A stretch of 64,000 bases of DNA from Mantamonas sphyraenae (Eukaryota > CRuMs > Mantamonadidae). Position 1 is the stretch's first letter; each line of letters opens with the position of its first letter. This document shows, in pieces, positions 19,384 through 29,728 of the stretch. The translations under genes were made by a program, and so were the position numbers. The stretch covers positions 1 to 64,000 of the forward strand of contig JAPMXV010000072.1 in the NCBI GenBank assembly GCA_026936335.1, read 5' to 3'. Under the pieces are notes generated by a model, which saw only the letters and a list, made by a program, of their open reading frames with translations, had not been told where the DNA came from and searched no databases.

Positions 19384-21282
19384 TCACCTGACCCCACTCG
19401 CCACCATCCGCATCACCTGGCCCGCCACTGCACTGCCCACAAGTGCTGCTCCTGCAGAAAGGAGCCGCACATCCACAACAACTCCCAGCAGCCGCGCACG
19501 CTTGTCGTACCGCCGCATGTGCTCCCACATCACAGTCAACAGCTCCAGCAGACGCTCCCCGTTCTTCCTTCGTTCCTCTTTCACCATCTCCGAGTACGTG
19601 CACACCGGCGCATCCAGCTGCGGCTGTCCACGTCCGTCTTCTCCGTACACGTCGATCTGCACATGACCCTCTCCTCCAACCATCGCAAGCAGCGGCATCA
19701 TCACACCCCCCTCACCATCTTCCGCTGCACTACCCACGTCCAACGCACCCCCAAGCATCGTCGATCGTTCGCTGTTGCCCCTCGCCCCGCGCACCTCGTT
19801 CTCTCCCAACGCCAGATGCGCCACCAGGTTGCCCAGCATCAGCTCGTCCCTCGTCATGATCCCGTTGATGCCCAGCGCACACGGAAGCGACAGCACCAGG
19901 TTGCCCGAGTTCACAACCATCAGGAACAGCGACGTCAACACAAACTGCCCTTGCGACGACGACGGTCCCGCAATCACAGACACAAGCACCAGCAGAGCAA
20001 GCACAACCTCAATCACCACGCTCAGTCCAATCAGAAACTGGATCCACAGCACCTCGTGCTCCATGTCCATCTGCATCCACTCACGCAGCCGAAACCACCC
20101 TTGCAGGTTCTCCTTGTTCTGCACATCCAGCTGGGGCTCGTTCTCCTTCATCGTCCATCGCAGACGCGACTTCATCCCCAATTCCATTGGCGACGACGTC
20201 CTGTTCATCTCCAGCAGCGCAGACAGCCGTTTCCATCGCACTAGCCACGTCGCGTACACCACCGTCGGCACGCTCGTCATCAGCAGCCCAAAGAACAGTT
20301 GGCCAAACGTCGCTAGCAGTGCCACACGCAGGTACACCACAACCGTCTGCTGCGGCTCCGGCACCTCTGGCACAGAGAACATCCACGAGAAAAACACATC
20401 CGGCGGGATCGCCCACTGGTACAGCGACACCAGCGCAGTCTCACTTTCCCCTGCCGGCGAAACAAGAGGAAGCAGCACAAACACCACACACACTCCCCCG
20501 ATCACAAGTGCCGTCACCGTAGCAAACACGGCCAGCATCACACTTCGCGCGTTCCCGTACACGTGATCTCGCAACGCCGCAAGCGTCACCTCGTGCTCTC
20601 GCACCTTGATGTGGTCCTTCCCCGCCTCAAACGGATAGAGGAGCTTTACCGTGTCCCTCCGCACCTCCAGCCACGTCTGCTCAAGCTTCCTCGCCCGCGG
20701 CTTGTCACCCCAAATCGAAGTCAGGCTCAGAAAGAACGACGGGAGCACAAATGTGTGCAGCGTCACCCACAGCACAAACGGAAGGTACGTCACCTCCCAT
20801 CCAATTTGAGCCTGCACCTGCTTCAGCGCCTCTGGGTACACCACCAGCTGCCGTGCACACTCCAGCACTGCCGCCACTCCCAAAAATCCAAACTCATACA
20901 GGTAGTTTGCGCCTGCCATCAAGAGCAGGAAGCTCAGCAGGCCCATCGGCAGCCACAGCCGCAACGTCACCGCCGAAATGTCGCTCTCAGGCCGACTCCC
21001 GAAAACAAACCTCCGCACCGCATCATCCACACGCCGTGTGCCCACCAACGACACCATCCAGCACAGCCAAAACACAAACACAAACACCAGCACTGCCGCC
21101 GTCACGTACGTGTTCAGAAACACAAGAAACGACAACACCAGCCCAATCAGCGGAACTCCAAACGCTCCGAACAGCTGCATCGCCACAAAGATCCCAACCC
21201 GTTTCCCACACACCTGTAACATCATCGTTTGCACCGACCCAGACGCAACCCGTCCCGGGATCCGCAACGCCTGCGTCAGCAT
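19384..21282 (-). CDS. multi-pass membrane protein, possible second GRL-like protein
   Basis: Single exon, 632 aa, from ATG 21282 (the frame continues upstream only with GTG). Eight to nine hydrophobic segments are spread along the protein, with large charged loops: a ~70-residue loop near the middle (R-W-K-R-L-S ... L-R-E-W-M) and a ~110-residue loop before the last helix. The final helix is at the extreme C-terminus and is introduced by R-L-L-G-V-V-V-D, very like R-V-Y-G-V-V-I-D in the protein at 3576-5516. That shared end supports a common 7TM ion-channel-like origin, but the two are otherwise divergent. No enzyme motif seen. It may be extended by the Ser/Arg-rich frame downstream. Confidence 0.6.
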   Translation of the reverse strand: MLTQALRIPGRVASGSVQTMMLQVCGKRVGIFVAMQLFGAFGVPLIGLVLSFLVFLNTYVTAAVLVFVFVFWLCWMVSLVGTRRVDDAVRRFVFGSRPESDISAVTLRLWLPMGLLSFLLLMAGANYLYEFGFLGVAAVLECARQLVVYPEALKQVQAQIGWEVTYLPFVLWVTLHTFVLPSFFLSLTSIWGDKPRARKLEQTWLEVRRDTVKLLYPFEAGKDHIKVREHEVTLAALRDHVYGNARSVMLAVFATVTALVIGGVCVVFVLLPLVSPAGESETALVSLYQWAIPPDVFFSWMFSVPEVPEPQQTVVVYLRVALLATFGQLFFGLLMTSVPTVVYATWLVRWKRLSALLEMNRTSSPMELGMKSRLRWTMKENEPQLDVQNKENLQGWFRLREWMQMDMEHEVLWIQFLIGLSVVIEVVLALLVLVSVIAGPSSSQGQFVLTSLFLMVVNSGNLVLSLPCALGINGIMTRDELMLGNLVAHLALGENEVRGARGNSERSTMLGGALDVGSAAEDGEGGVMMPLLAMVGGEGHVQIDVYGEDGRGQPQLDAPVCTYSEMVKEERRKNGERLLELLTVMWEHMRRYDKRARLLGVVVDVRLLSAGAALVGSAVAGQVMRMVASGVR

Positions 21283-21771
21283 CTCACCTCTCTTTCCGTG
21301 CCTGCGCCCACGCACCCAGCATCGCACGGCACATTCTTACCGAGGAACGGAGGCTGCCTCTTGTCATGAGAGGCTTCTCGATGACCGATCATTCAAATGG
21401 TTTTGTGCCTAGACGAAACGGCCCTGTAGCGAGGGCCCGTGACCACACGACCGACTGGAAAGGCATTTGGGGCCGCAGTCCAACCTGCACGCACCCTCAA
21501 GTCTCTGTGGAACATCCCCTCCTTGCCCTGTGCATCGTTCATCCCCAGTCCCCGCCCCCATTCCTCACCCTCCTCACTTGTCTCCTGCACACCTCCACCG
21601 CCCTGCAACGTGCAAAAGTCCACTGTGCATGCGCCTCGCAGCCAATCCTCTTCCCGCCCGTCACCCACTCAACCCCTTCCTCCCTACCTCCTCCTCCGTA
21701 CCTGCCATCCACACCTACCTCCCACCCTTCCCCCACCCCTGCCTCCACCCCTGCCTCCACCAACACAAACC
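21283..21771. other. divergent intergenic region
   Basis: 489 bp between two divergent starts, one of the largest gaps in the window. It includes short GC-rich inverted matches (around 21418-21444, GGCCCT...AGGGCC) and C-rich runs toward 21772. No tRNA fold or coding frame is supported. It may hold two promoters or a small RNA I cannot identify. Confidence 0.4.
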
Positions 21772-24700
21772 ATGACGGCGGCGGCACACTCCCAGCTGGC
21801 CACCCTCTCCTCCGTCGTCAATGAACTCGAAAACGAAATCAAAGACGTTGTCACTTTCAAAGAACGCGCTCTTGTACGCTCCTTTTTAGCCTCTGCTCTC
21901 GCCCCCCTGTCATATCTTCTTGCCTCGCCTGACCACATCCGCGTCCATTCCCCAACCCCGCCCCCCCACATCCTCGTGCCCCTGTCCCCGGCCCCCCGTG
22001 CAGCAAGAGGGCAATGTAGAGATCCTCGAGCAGAAAATCAAGGAAGAAGTAGTCAAGTCCTCCCGCAACCGTGCCCTGGAGGAGCGCAACCGGGTGCGTT
22101 TTGCTGCCAACGGCCACCGCCTCCCACACGCCCGATCCACCACTCCCCTCAGGCCCACTCACCCTAAACCTCATCCGTACACATCCCCCATTCCAGCTTG
22201 CACGTGAAAAGGACGTCCAGCGCCAGCTTGATGAGCGCATCCAGCAGCTGGAGCGCACCAAAGAGCACGTTCAGGAAATCCGCGCACTCGCCCCTGAGCT
22301 CAAGTCCACCGTCTACTGCGGCTGCGGAACCCCGCGCGACGTCTACATTATTCAGCAGCAAGAGCTTGTCTACGTCTCCTTCAACGAAAACGGCCTCATC
22401 GTCCTGTTCTCCCCTCCCCATGCTCACAACGAGGACTTTGAGATGATGGAGGACAGCAGCTACGTCATCCAGGACATGTACGCCCTCGTCGACGACACAA
22501 TCACCTGTGTCACCCACTGTGTCATCTCCTCCACCCGATCAGACTCCATCCCGCGCTCTTCTCAGCGCACCTCCACAGACGACGACAACAACGACAACAA
22601 CGACCGCGACAGCGACACACACAGCCTGCCCGACGACGACGACACAGACACTCTCCTCGACCTCGAGTACGACGCCCAGCTCCGTCGAATGGAACAGGAG
22701 AGCCTCAACAAGCCTCTTGTCTCCCACTTCTTTGTCGGCACAGCCAGCGGCCGCGGCCTCCTTGTCCAGCTCACCATCTCTGCTCACGCAGACAACACAC
22801 ACCACACACACGCCACACACAACCCATATGCCACACACAAGCAGCAAAGTGTCTCTCACTCCCTCTCGGTCGAGATCTTGCACGACAAGGCTCTGTACGA
22901 CGAAGGCCAGGCAATTGCCTGCGTCTCCTTCTCCGAACAGGCCCAGCGTATCGCCACGGCCTCCCTCGACCAGCCCATCCGTGGCTGGACCACAGATCTC
23001 TTCCTTCAGTGGGAATGCCCCCTCGACATCGCGTGCATCCCCCGCTCCCGCAACCTCCATGTCATCGACAAGCATCGCCGTCGCCTCCAGAGTTTCCACA
23101 ACCTGCCCGAACATTACATGCGCCAGCTCAACTCCGCCGATGTACGCACCCTCTGCTGGGACACCCACGGCTGCTGCCTCATCGCTGGCCTACACACGGG
23201 CGAGCTCCTCCGCGTCGAGATTGGCGACCCCTTTGACCAGGAGGTCATCCGTATGACCCACGACGAGATCCAGGAGGCCCGTCGCGCCATGCAGGAACGG
23301 GCATCCACCGCCGCCGCTGCTGCTGCTGCTACCGCCTCCTCTTCCTCATCTTCCTCTTCTTCCGCTTCCGCTTCCGCCTCATCCCTCGCCGTGCCTTCCA
23401 ACACCAACGCAAACACCTCTACTAGTCCCAATGCCACCTCTCCGAGCGGAAAGGCAAAGGGGCGCCGAGGCCACAGGCGCACACGCTCGGGGGTGGCCGG
23501 TGGCCGCGCAAAACGACGTGGGTCCGTGGGAACCCTCTCTGTCGCTGCCATGCACGGCTCCCAGCTCCAGCAGATCGAGGAGGAGCTGGAACAGGAGGAA
23601 CAGGAACTCAAGGCAGATCCAGAGCACAAGTACACTCTGCCCCTGGAGTTGCAGCCCATCGTCCTGTGTCGTTGCCGTACCATCGACATGACCATGCTCG
23701 AGCTGCCACCATCACCCTTGCACCCGCCCAAGACTGCATGGACTCCGTTCACTGTCTTCAACGACGACGAGGCCCAAGGCCACCGCGCCTCCCACATCAA
23801 GAAAAAGACGGAGCAGCGCGAGGGCAATCCGGACAAACGCAACAAACGCGCAAACCGCGACCACCAGCAGCAGCAACAGGCAGGCGAGAGTGACTTTGGC
23901 ACACACAATGACCTCGCCGTGGTCATCAGTGCTCCAGCGGACAACGATGACATGCGCGGACACATCTCCAACCCCGTTTCTGGCGCCCCGTCAACAGAGG
24001 AGGACGAACACGAACTGTTGCGCACCGCGCTCAGCGACAAACCACTGCGTCGCAATCGCTCGAGCACAGAATCGCAGCATAGCGGCAGCAAGTTGACCAA
24101 GAGTGCACTGCGAAAGCAACTCGAACGAGAAGACCGCTCCACCATCAGCAGCCGTCTGCGCGAGTTTGCCAATGCCATGCCCGACCTCCCTGACCCAGGC
24201 TCCTACGTCCCTGTCAACGACAGCCCCGCTGGATCTGGCAGCCGTGGCGGCGGCGGCGGTGCGGACGGCAAGAAAAAACGACAGCGTGACTCAGAGCGCG
24301 ACATTCATGTCTCTGACATACGTTGCATGCTCACCGATGACAGCCTGCCGTTGGTCGTGGCCACCTGTTCCGACGGATCGGTGCGTGTGGTGGACTCGGG
24401 CACAGGATCCATCCTGCGCGAGCTTGTCGACATGGGTGGCGATGCCATGCCCAAGACCACACCCATCACTGCCATGGCCTACGACACCGAAACCAAAGTC
24501 CTCTTCACGTGCAACGAGGCCGGCGACATCCGGGTCTGGGTCCTGCCCACTTCCGTCACCGTCGCCGAGCTGTACCTCCCCGGCCGACCAGTCCCCCAGC
24601 ACATGCGCTACGACTCCGCCACAGGTCACCTCATCGTCTCCACCGACGACGAGTGGTTCCTGTTTGACACCAACGCCATCCTGGAGTGGGTCATCCGCAA

Positions 24701-24809
24701 CACCGAAGCCACAGACGCCGCCGAGCTCCACCAGGACAACTGGGTCACAAAGCTGCACTCCCAATTCCAGCGTGCCATCATCCGCCAGGAAGACGAGGAG
24801 GAGGAGTAG
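21772..24809 (+). CDS. large WD40-type protein with coiled-coil start
   Basis: Exons 21772-21873, 22004-22093 and 22197-24809, all phase 0, give 934 aa. Residues 1-~105 are charged and helical (coiled coil, E-N-E-I-K-D ... K-E-R). Propeller-like segments follow (F-N-E-N-G-L-I-V-L-F, A-I-A-C-V-S-F-S...R-I-A-T-A-S-L-D, T-L-C-W-D...C-L-I-A-G-L). A disordered Ser/Arg/Glu-rich middle (~460-770) includes a run of Ala and Ser. A final set of blades follows (V-V-A-T-C-S-D-G-S-V-R-V-V-D, I-T-A-M-A-Y-D-T, L-F-T-C-N-E-A-G-D-I-R-V-W). The end is an acidic tail. WD-type proteins are scaffolds; I cannot assign the family. Confidence 0.8.
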
Positions 24810-24841
24810 ATCAGATCTACGATGTAATGTACATTTGTTGC

Positions 24842-26855
24842 TTACCTGCCAAATTCTCCATCTTCCATTGGCCGGCGCGGTGTTTCTTCCCGCGGCAGTT
24901 CCGGCTCCACATCGTCCATGGGCAACTCGTCCTCCTGCACAGGAATCCGACACGATACAACGGCATACGTAAGGTTTGTCACGATGAGGAGGACGGTGTC
25001 AATGACGTAGATGGGCGCAAAGACGTCGCCGTAAGTCAGCTTGGCCAGCCCGTCCAGACGCAGCATGAGCAGGACGTGAAACAGCGTCCACAGCACAAGG
25101 ACCATAGTAAACAGACTGGCCACCAGCTGTCCGCCGCGCGTGCGTGTCGAGCGCATGCGGCGCACCGTCACCGACAGCATGGCCAGGTCGAGCAGCAACA
25201 CAGGCACCACAACCACCACCCACGACGTACGCAGCACTTGGTCCAGCTTGTTGCCCAGCAGCAGCAGGAAGATGACGTACAAGCCCAGGCAGCACTGCAG
25301 CACCCAGTTGCTGTACCGTGCGCTCGGGTTGTCACGCGTTCGCTGCTGCACGGCCAGGTACAACAGCAACGTGTGGATCCACAGCGGCCAGAATGTCGTG
25401 CGGTACGTCACGTCCCAGTGGCCGTCCATCTTTAGCACCAGCAGCACGGGAAACACGCACGCACATACCAGCGAGAAGCTGAACCACTTCAACGCGCGAT
25501 TGTGCAGTGCCGAAAAGCCAAGCACCGCAAAAAACACAAACGTCAGCAGCGTGAAGGTCAGCAGGGGTGCAAGCACATACAGCCACGGCTCACTCAACTC
25601 GCCATCCAGTCGCGCCTGCATAAACACAAACGTGGTGAAAAGCAGTAGCACCAGAAGGTTCACGGCGATCAAGTGGTTGATGTCGTCGAACGAGTGCGGC
25701 CCAATGCCCCACCGCATTGCCACCGCCCCAACCCGTTCGCTCAGCTCGTCTTCGTATGCATCTAGTGTGCCCTCTCCCGCATCGTGCCTGCCCGTCAGCG
25801 ACGCTCCACGCACTTCCGACTCTGCGTCGGGCGCCTGGTGCACCAGAGTCAGCTCCAACACTGGCTGTGCATGCGCCAAATCGTGGTGGTCACGCAGCAG
25901 CAGCCCTGCAAGCACACAATCGTCGTCGAAAAACTCTCCTTGGAACTGAAGAAGCACGTCTCCTGCACGCACGCGAGGTCGACACCTTCCCAGCAGCTTC
26001 ACCACGATTTCCTGCTTGAACTGTGTGTGCCTCCTTGTGTCAGTCTTCCCCGTGTGTGGCGATGTGTTGGAAACCGCTCTCTCCACTGCGTGTCTCCCAC
26101 GCCACTTGCAACACGTGCTCCCTGCGCGTCTGCGTGCAAACCTCCTGCACACATTTCGAACCCAACCCCTTTTTTTCGCAGAACCTTACCTCTGCAAACG
26201 TCGTCGACAGCCTTGCTTCCAGCTCCATGGGCGATTCGGGCATCCCCTGGATGTGTTCCATGTTGTGGTGCACATACACTTGCACGTCCGCGTCCAGATG
26301 CTTGTACTCGGGCGGCGGCTGAGTGCCCAGCATCCGCTCGTGGAACATCTCCTTCCCCTGCTTCCCTGCCGCCTCCATTTCCCAACTGCCTGCCTTTAAA
26401 CTGTCAAACTCTTCCTCCTTTTCTACACTGTACACCATCGAGTCCCTTGACATCGGCTGCACCATGGTTGGGCCCGACTTTCCGCTTCGCTGCTGCTTCC
26501 CCGTCTCTTCCCCGGCCTCTACCCCGCTTCCGTTGTTCCACCACGACGTGTTGCTAAAGAGGTTGTGAAAAGACCCATGCTGAAAGTACTGGGGTACTCG
26601 ATCAAAGTCAATCAGCCCTCCGTCCGACTCTTCCTCTTCCACTTCCCCATCTCCTTGTTCGTTCTCGCCTGCCTCTGCGCCCTCCACGTGCCGCACATGG
26701 TCCACTACCCTCACCCCTTCCTCCACATCCTGCTCAGCCTCCGATTCCGCCGGTTCGTGAGCACTGATTCGCATTTCCACCAAAGGCACTGCTTGTTCTT
26801 GGCCGGACCGCGCCCCTGCCAATTCCCTCCTCCCGTCTTTGGCACCAACATGCAT
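24842..26855 (-). CDS. ubiquitin-like domain fused to a TMEM185-like membrane protein
   Basis: Exons 26855-26190 and 26020-24842 (169-nt intron, GTAAGG...CACACAG, phase 0) give 614 aa. Residues ~1-155 are acidic and disordered. A ubiquitin-like beta-grasp domain straddles the intron at about 175-265: a V-Q-V-Y-V-H strand, a helix with F-K-Q-E-I-V-V-K-L-L, then D-V-L-L-Q-F-Q-G-E. About eight to nine membrane helices follow. Repeated L-x-L-x-L-D-G-x...Y-x-x-V-F-A-P elements (K-M-D-G-H-W; L-R-L-D-G-L-A-K-L-T-Y-G-D-V-F-A-P-I) are the hallmark of the TMEM185/TMEM60 family. Function of that family is poorly known. The gene ends 32 bp from the convergent WD40 gene. Confidence 0.8.
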
Positions 26856-26954
26856 CGCCTTTGTTTGGACGACATTCGTGTGTGTATTTGTGTGTGTGTG
26901 AGCTGGTGAGCTGTTCAAGACCACCCTGCCTTTGTGCGTGCAGCAATTGAACGC

Positions 26955-28547
26955 TCACTTGTATTCCACCTCAAACCACGGGTGCTCCAACGCCTCTTTG
27001 CACGTGGGTCGGTCCGCAGGGTCGAGTGCAAGCAGCTGCGTGAGAAAGTCGATAAACACCTCGTCGCAGTGGCTGAACTTTTCCTCAAGCGACACGCGAC
27101 GCGGCACATCTCCCTGGAACACGCCTTCCGACGTAAAGTACTGCGTGCGGAACTGGGACACGTCCAGCATGTTCTTTGGTACGGGGCCCAGCACGCTCTG
27201 GATGCGCCCCAGCAACGTCAGCGACGACGTCGACTCAAACACAACCTCGGACAGCACCAGCTCGCCCACCACGCAGCCAATCGACCACACGTCAATCTTC
27301 TGGTCGTACGGGCACCCCAGTAGCACCTCGGGCGCACGGTAAGAGCGCGACTGCACGTACGAGCTTAGCGTGTCGCTCTTGAAGCACGAGCTGCCAAAGT
27401 CCACCACCTTGATCTTGCATTTCGAGTAGCTCTTGATCAGGATGTTTTCCGGCTTGATGTCGCAGTGGATCAGGTCCAGGTCGTGGATAAACGCAATCGC
27501 CGTCAGGATTTGCTTGGTCACCTGTTGCAGGCGCGGCATCGTGAAAAAGCTGCGCTGCTTGCGTTTCTTGAAGTGCCTATAGACTTCGTACAGGTTGTCC
27601 TTGAGCAGTTCTGTCACAATCATCAGGTGCTCCTTGAAGTAAAAGTGTGTGTAGTACCGCAGCAAGTAGTGCTTGTCCCGCGGGTCCGCGTTGTTGATCA
27701 ACTGCAGCAACCGCACCTCGTCGATCCCTTGGTCCAGGAAGTCCTTGTTGTTCTTGATGATTTTCAGGCACACCTCTTCCGACAGCACCGTGTCGATGCA
27801 CTGCAGAGCAATGCTAAACGTCGCTGCGCCCACATACTCCACAATCTGGTACCGGCACCCGATCATCCCGTTCTTCACAATCGTAAAGTTGCGCGACGGC
27901 TCCAGCCCTGTGTGCTTCACGCGTCGAATCACAGGCACGTGCAGCACCTCATACTGCGAATTGCTTGTCTCCAGCGGCCAGTCTTCCCCAAACTCCGTCG
28001 TCAGCCGGTCGTCCTTAAGCCTGCACATGACTCCGATTTCTGCAGTGCCCACCTCTTCTCCGTCCTCGTCCACCTTTTTGCCCTTGCCCGAGCCCGACTT
28101 TGTCATCGACGACGACGATGACGACGACGACGATGCCTTGATGCCGCTGCTTCCGCCGCCTCCTCCCGAGCCGCCCGACGATGCAGACGACGACGCAGAC
28201 ATCAGCCGTCCACCCTCCAGCTCCAGCACGCCTTCCCCGTTCAAATCCGTCTCCGAGTTCACCGACATGGAATGCGACATGGTCATGCCATCCAGCGTGC
28301 GCGGCGAGTTGGGGTTCCCATCCAACATGGTTGTGCTGGTTTTCCGGAATCCACGCGACAGCCGAGGGTCGATGCGTGCGTCTTCCAGCTCCGAAGGCAG
28401 TGCGTCCTTGTTTCCCGATGCTGCCTGTGAATACGTCATGATTGCGCCCGACGACATGGAGCGCCGTCCGTCGCCGCCCACCCCGTGCAGATGCTTGTTC
28501 CGCCGCGGCGTGAAATGCCAATGCAGCTGCGACCCATCGCTGCTCAT
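26955..28547 (-). CDS. DYRK-family protein kinase
   Basis: Single exon from ATG 28547, 530 aa. The frame is open to 28862, but the extra part is unlike a protein and runs toward the neighbouring gene. Residues 1-~190 are disordered, with Ser runs. A conserved DYRK-homology-like block precedes the kinase (R-Y-Q-I-V-E-Y). The kinase has a loose Gly loop (V-G-A-A-T-F-S), V-C-L-K-I-I-K, the catalytic loop H-C-D-I-K-P-E-N, V-D-F-G-S-S-C-F and an activation segment S-Y-V-Q-S-R-S-Y-R-A-P-E-V. That is the DYRK pattern, where the tyrosine is autophosphorylated. HCD for HRD is normal in DYRKs. It most resembles the plant/protist DYRK class. Substrates unknown; Ser/Thr kinase. Confidence 0.88.
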   Translation of the reverse strand: MSSDGSQLHWHFTPRRNKHLHGVGGDGRRSMSSGAIMTYSQAASGNKDALPSELEDARIDPRLSRGFRKTSTTMLDGNPNSPRTLDGMTMSHSMSVNSETDLNGEGVLELEGGRLMSASSSASSGGSGGGGGSSGIKASSSSSSSSSMTKSGSGKGKKVDEDGEEVGTAEIGVMCRLKDDRLTTEFGEDWPLETSNSQYEVLHVPVIRRVKHTGLEPSRNFTIVKNGMIGCRYQIVEYVGAATFSIALQCIDTVLSEEVCLKIIKNNKDFLDQGIDEVRLLQLINNADPRDKHYLLRYYTHFYFKEHLMIVTELLKDNLYEVYRHFKKRKQRSFFTMPRLQQVTKQILTAIAFIHDLDLIHCDIKPENILIKSYSKCKIKVVDFGSSCFKSDTLSSYVQSRSYRAPEVLLGCPYDQKIDVWSIGCVVGELVLSEVVFESTSSLTLLGRIQSVLGPVPKNMLDVSQFRTQYFTSEGVFQGDVPRRVSLEEKFSHCDEVFIDFLTQLLALDPADRPTCKEALEHPWFEVEYK

Positions 28548-28789
28548 CACTGTCGACGGGTTGTCTGTGTGCAGCCCATGCGTACGTGTCAGCGTCCCTA
28601 CGCACTCTCTCGCCCAAAAACGTTGCTCTTGCCCAAAACAAGGTGCACACATTTCCCTCACCGCACGGCAACCCACCTTTCTTTTCCTTCCCATTGCTGT
28701 CGCCGCACACCACACACCGTCCATTCGCACCCAAGCAACCGCATAGCCATCAAGATGTCCCAATGCAAACGCCCGCATCATTTTCGGTG

Positions 28790-29515
28790 TTAGTATATCT
28801 CGTCCACGGCCTCTTGTTCGCCAACCTTCCCTCGCGCGAAAACCCTCCCGCCAAATTTGCATCTGCTCCTTGCTCTCCTCTCTCCTGCCACCACCTGGCC
28901 CTTCATGCAGGCACCCGCAGGCTCATTGCTTTGCACATCGCCTTTTCCATCTGCAACACTCCCACCCGTCTCCTTTCCTGGCTCCCATCGTGGTTCACTT
29001 GTCTCGCCACAACTCTCTCGGGTCACTCACCTGCCCTTTTTCTCCGCTTGCGCTCGAAGCAGCTCTACATACCACACCCTTCCGTGTCAGTGCCCTGCAT
29101 TCCCACCCTGTTTGCCCTTCTCCGCCCTCGCTATGTTTCACACCCTCTGCACGCCCAATGTCGTGCCATTCTAGTGTTCGCACCCGCTGATCTGCGCACC
29201 CTCTCCGGCGCAGGGAAGTAAAAACCTGGGTTTCGGCGACTTACGGTTCAACAGAACGTTGGTGTTCCTGTTTTGCGGTTTCTGCACGCGTCCAAATGGC
29301 TTGCGCGCCTTCCCTCCGTCGCCCGACGACGACTCGCTCGATGACGAGTCGGTCGTTTCCTCCAAACCCATCGATGCAAGCAGCCGCTGCTGATGCGCCT
29401 CCTCTTTCTGACGCACAGCCGCCAAATCGTTCGCCAGGCTTGCTGCCGTGCTGGCAAACTCTTCTTTGTCTTGCAGATAGTCCAAAATGAGCTTCTCCAG
29501 TTCCTCGTCGGCCAT
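28790..29515 (-). CDS. small charged helical protein, unknown
   Basis: Exons 29515-29245 and 28884-28790 (360-nt intron, GTAAGT...GTGGCAG) give 121 aa with exact phase closure. The N-terminal ~45 residues form one predicted coiled coil (L-E-K-L-I-L-D-Y-L ... D-L-A-A-V-R-Q-K). A Ser/Asp stretch and a basic segment (K-A-R-K-P-F-G-R) follow. The short second exon ends in an acidic tail. No family recognised. The second exon is inferred from splice signals only, so the C-terminus is less certain than the N-terminus. Confidence 0.55.
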
Positions 29516-29728
29516 CCTTGATCGATTGAGTGGGGTTTCGATTGGCCGCACGTTCGTGGCCTTCCTCGCCCCCGCTTGCTACCACCGCTCGCAACACGAG
29601 CCGCAACCCACCTTCATGCCCTCCTCTCACTCCTTTCCTGTTCCGATCCTCCTTTCTGCCCTCACCCGCACACCCGATGCCCGGCTCAGGCGGCCTGCGC
29701 TCCACCCCAAACCCTGGCCCCTCCGCGC

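Noticed and set aside
17326-20244. Long open frame (~970 codons) on the plus strand through 17.3-20.2 kb
   Set aside because: It lies antisense to the PX-kinase, Ser/Arg-rich frame and membrane protein. It is His/Arg/Leu-rich and low in domain content, a typical shadow frame in GC-rich DNA.
21360-21480. Possible C/D-box snoRNA (CGATGA ... CTGG) in the divergent gap
   Set aside because: The C box has a mismatch, no clear D box or terminal stem was found, and no target complementarity could be tested.
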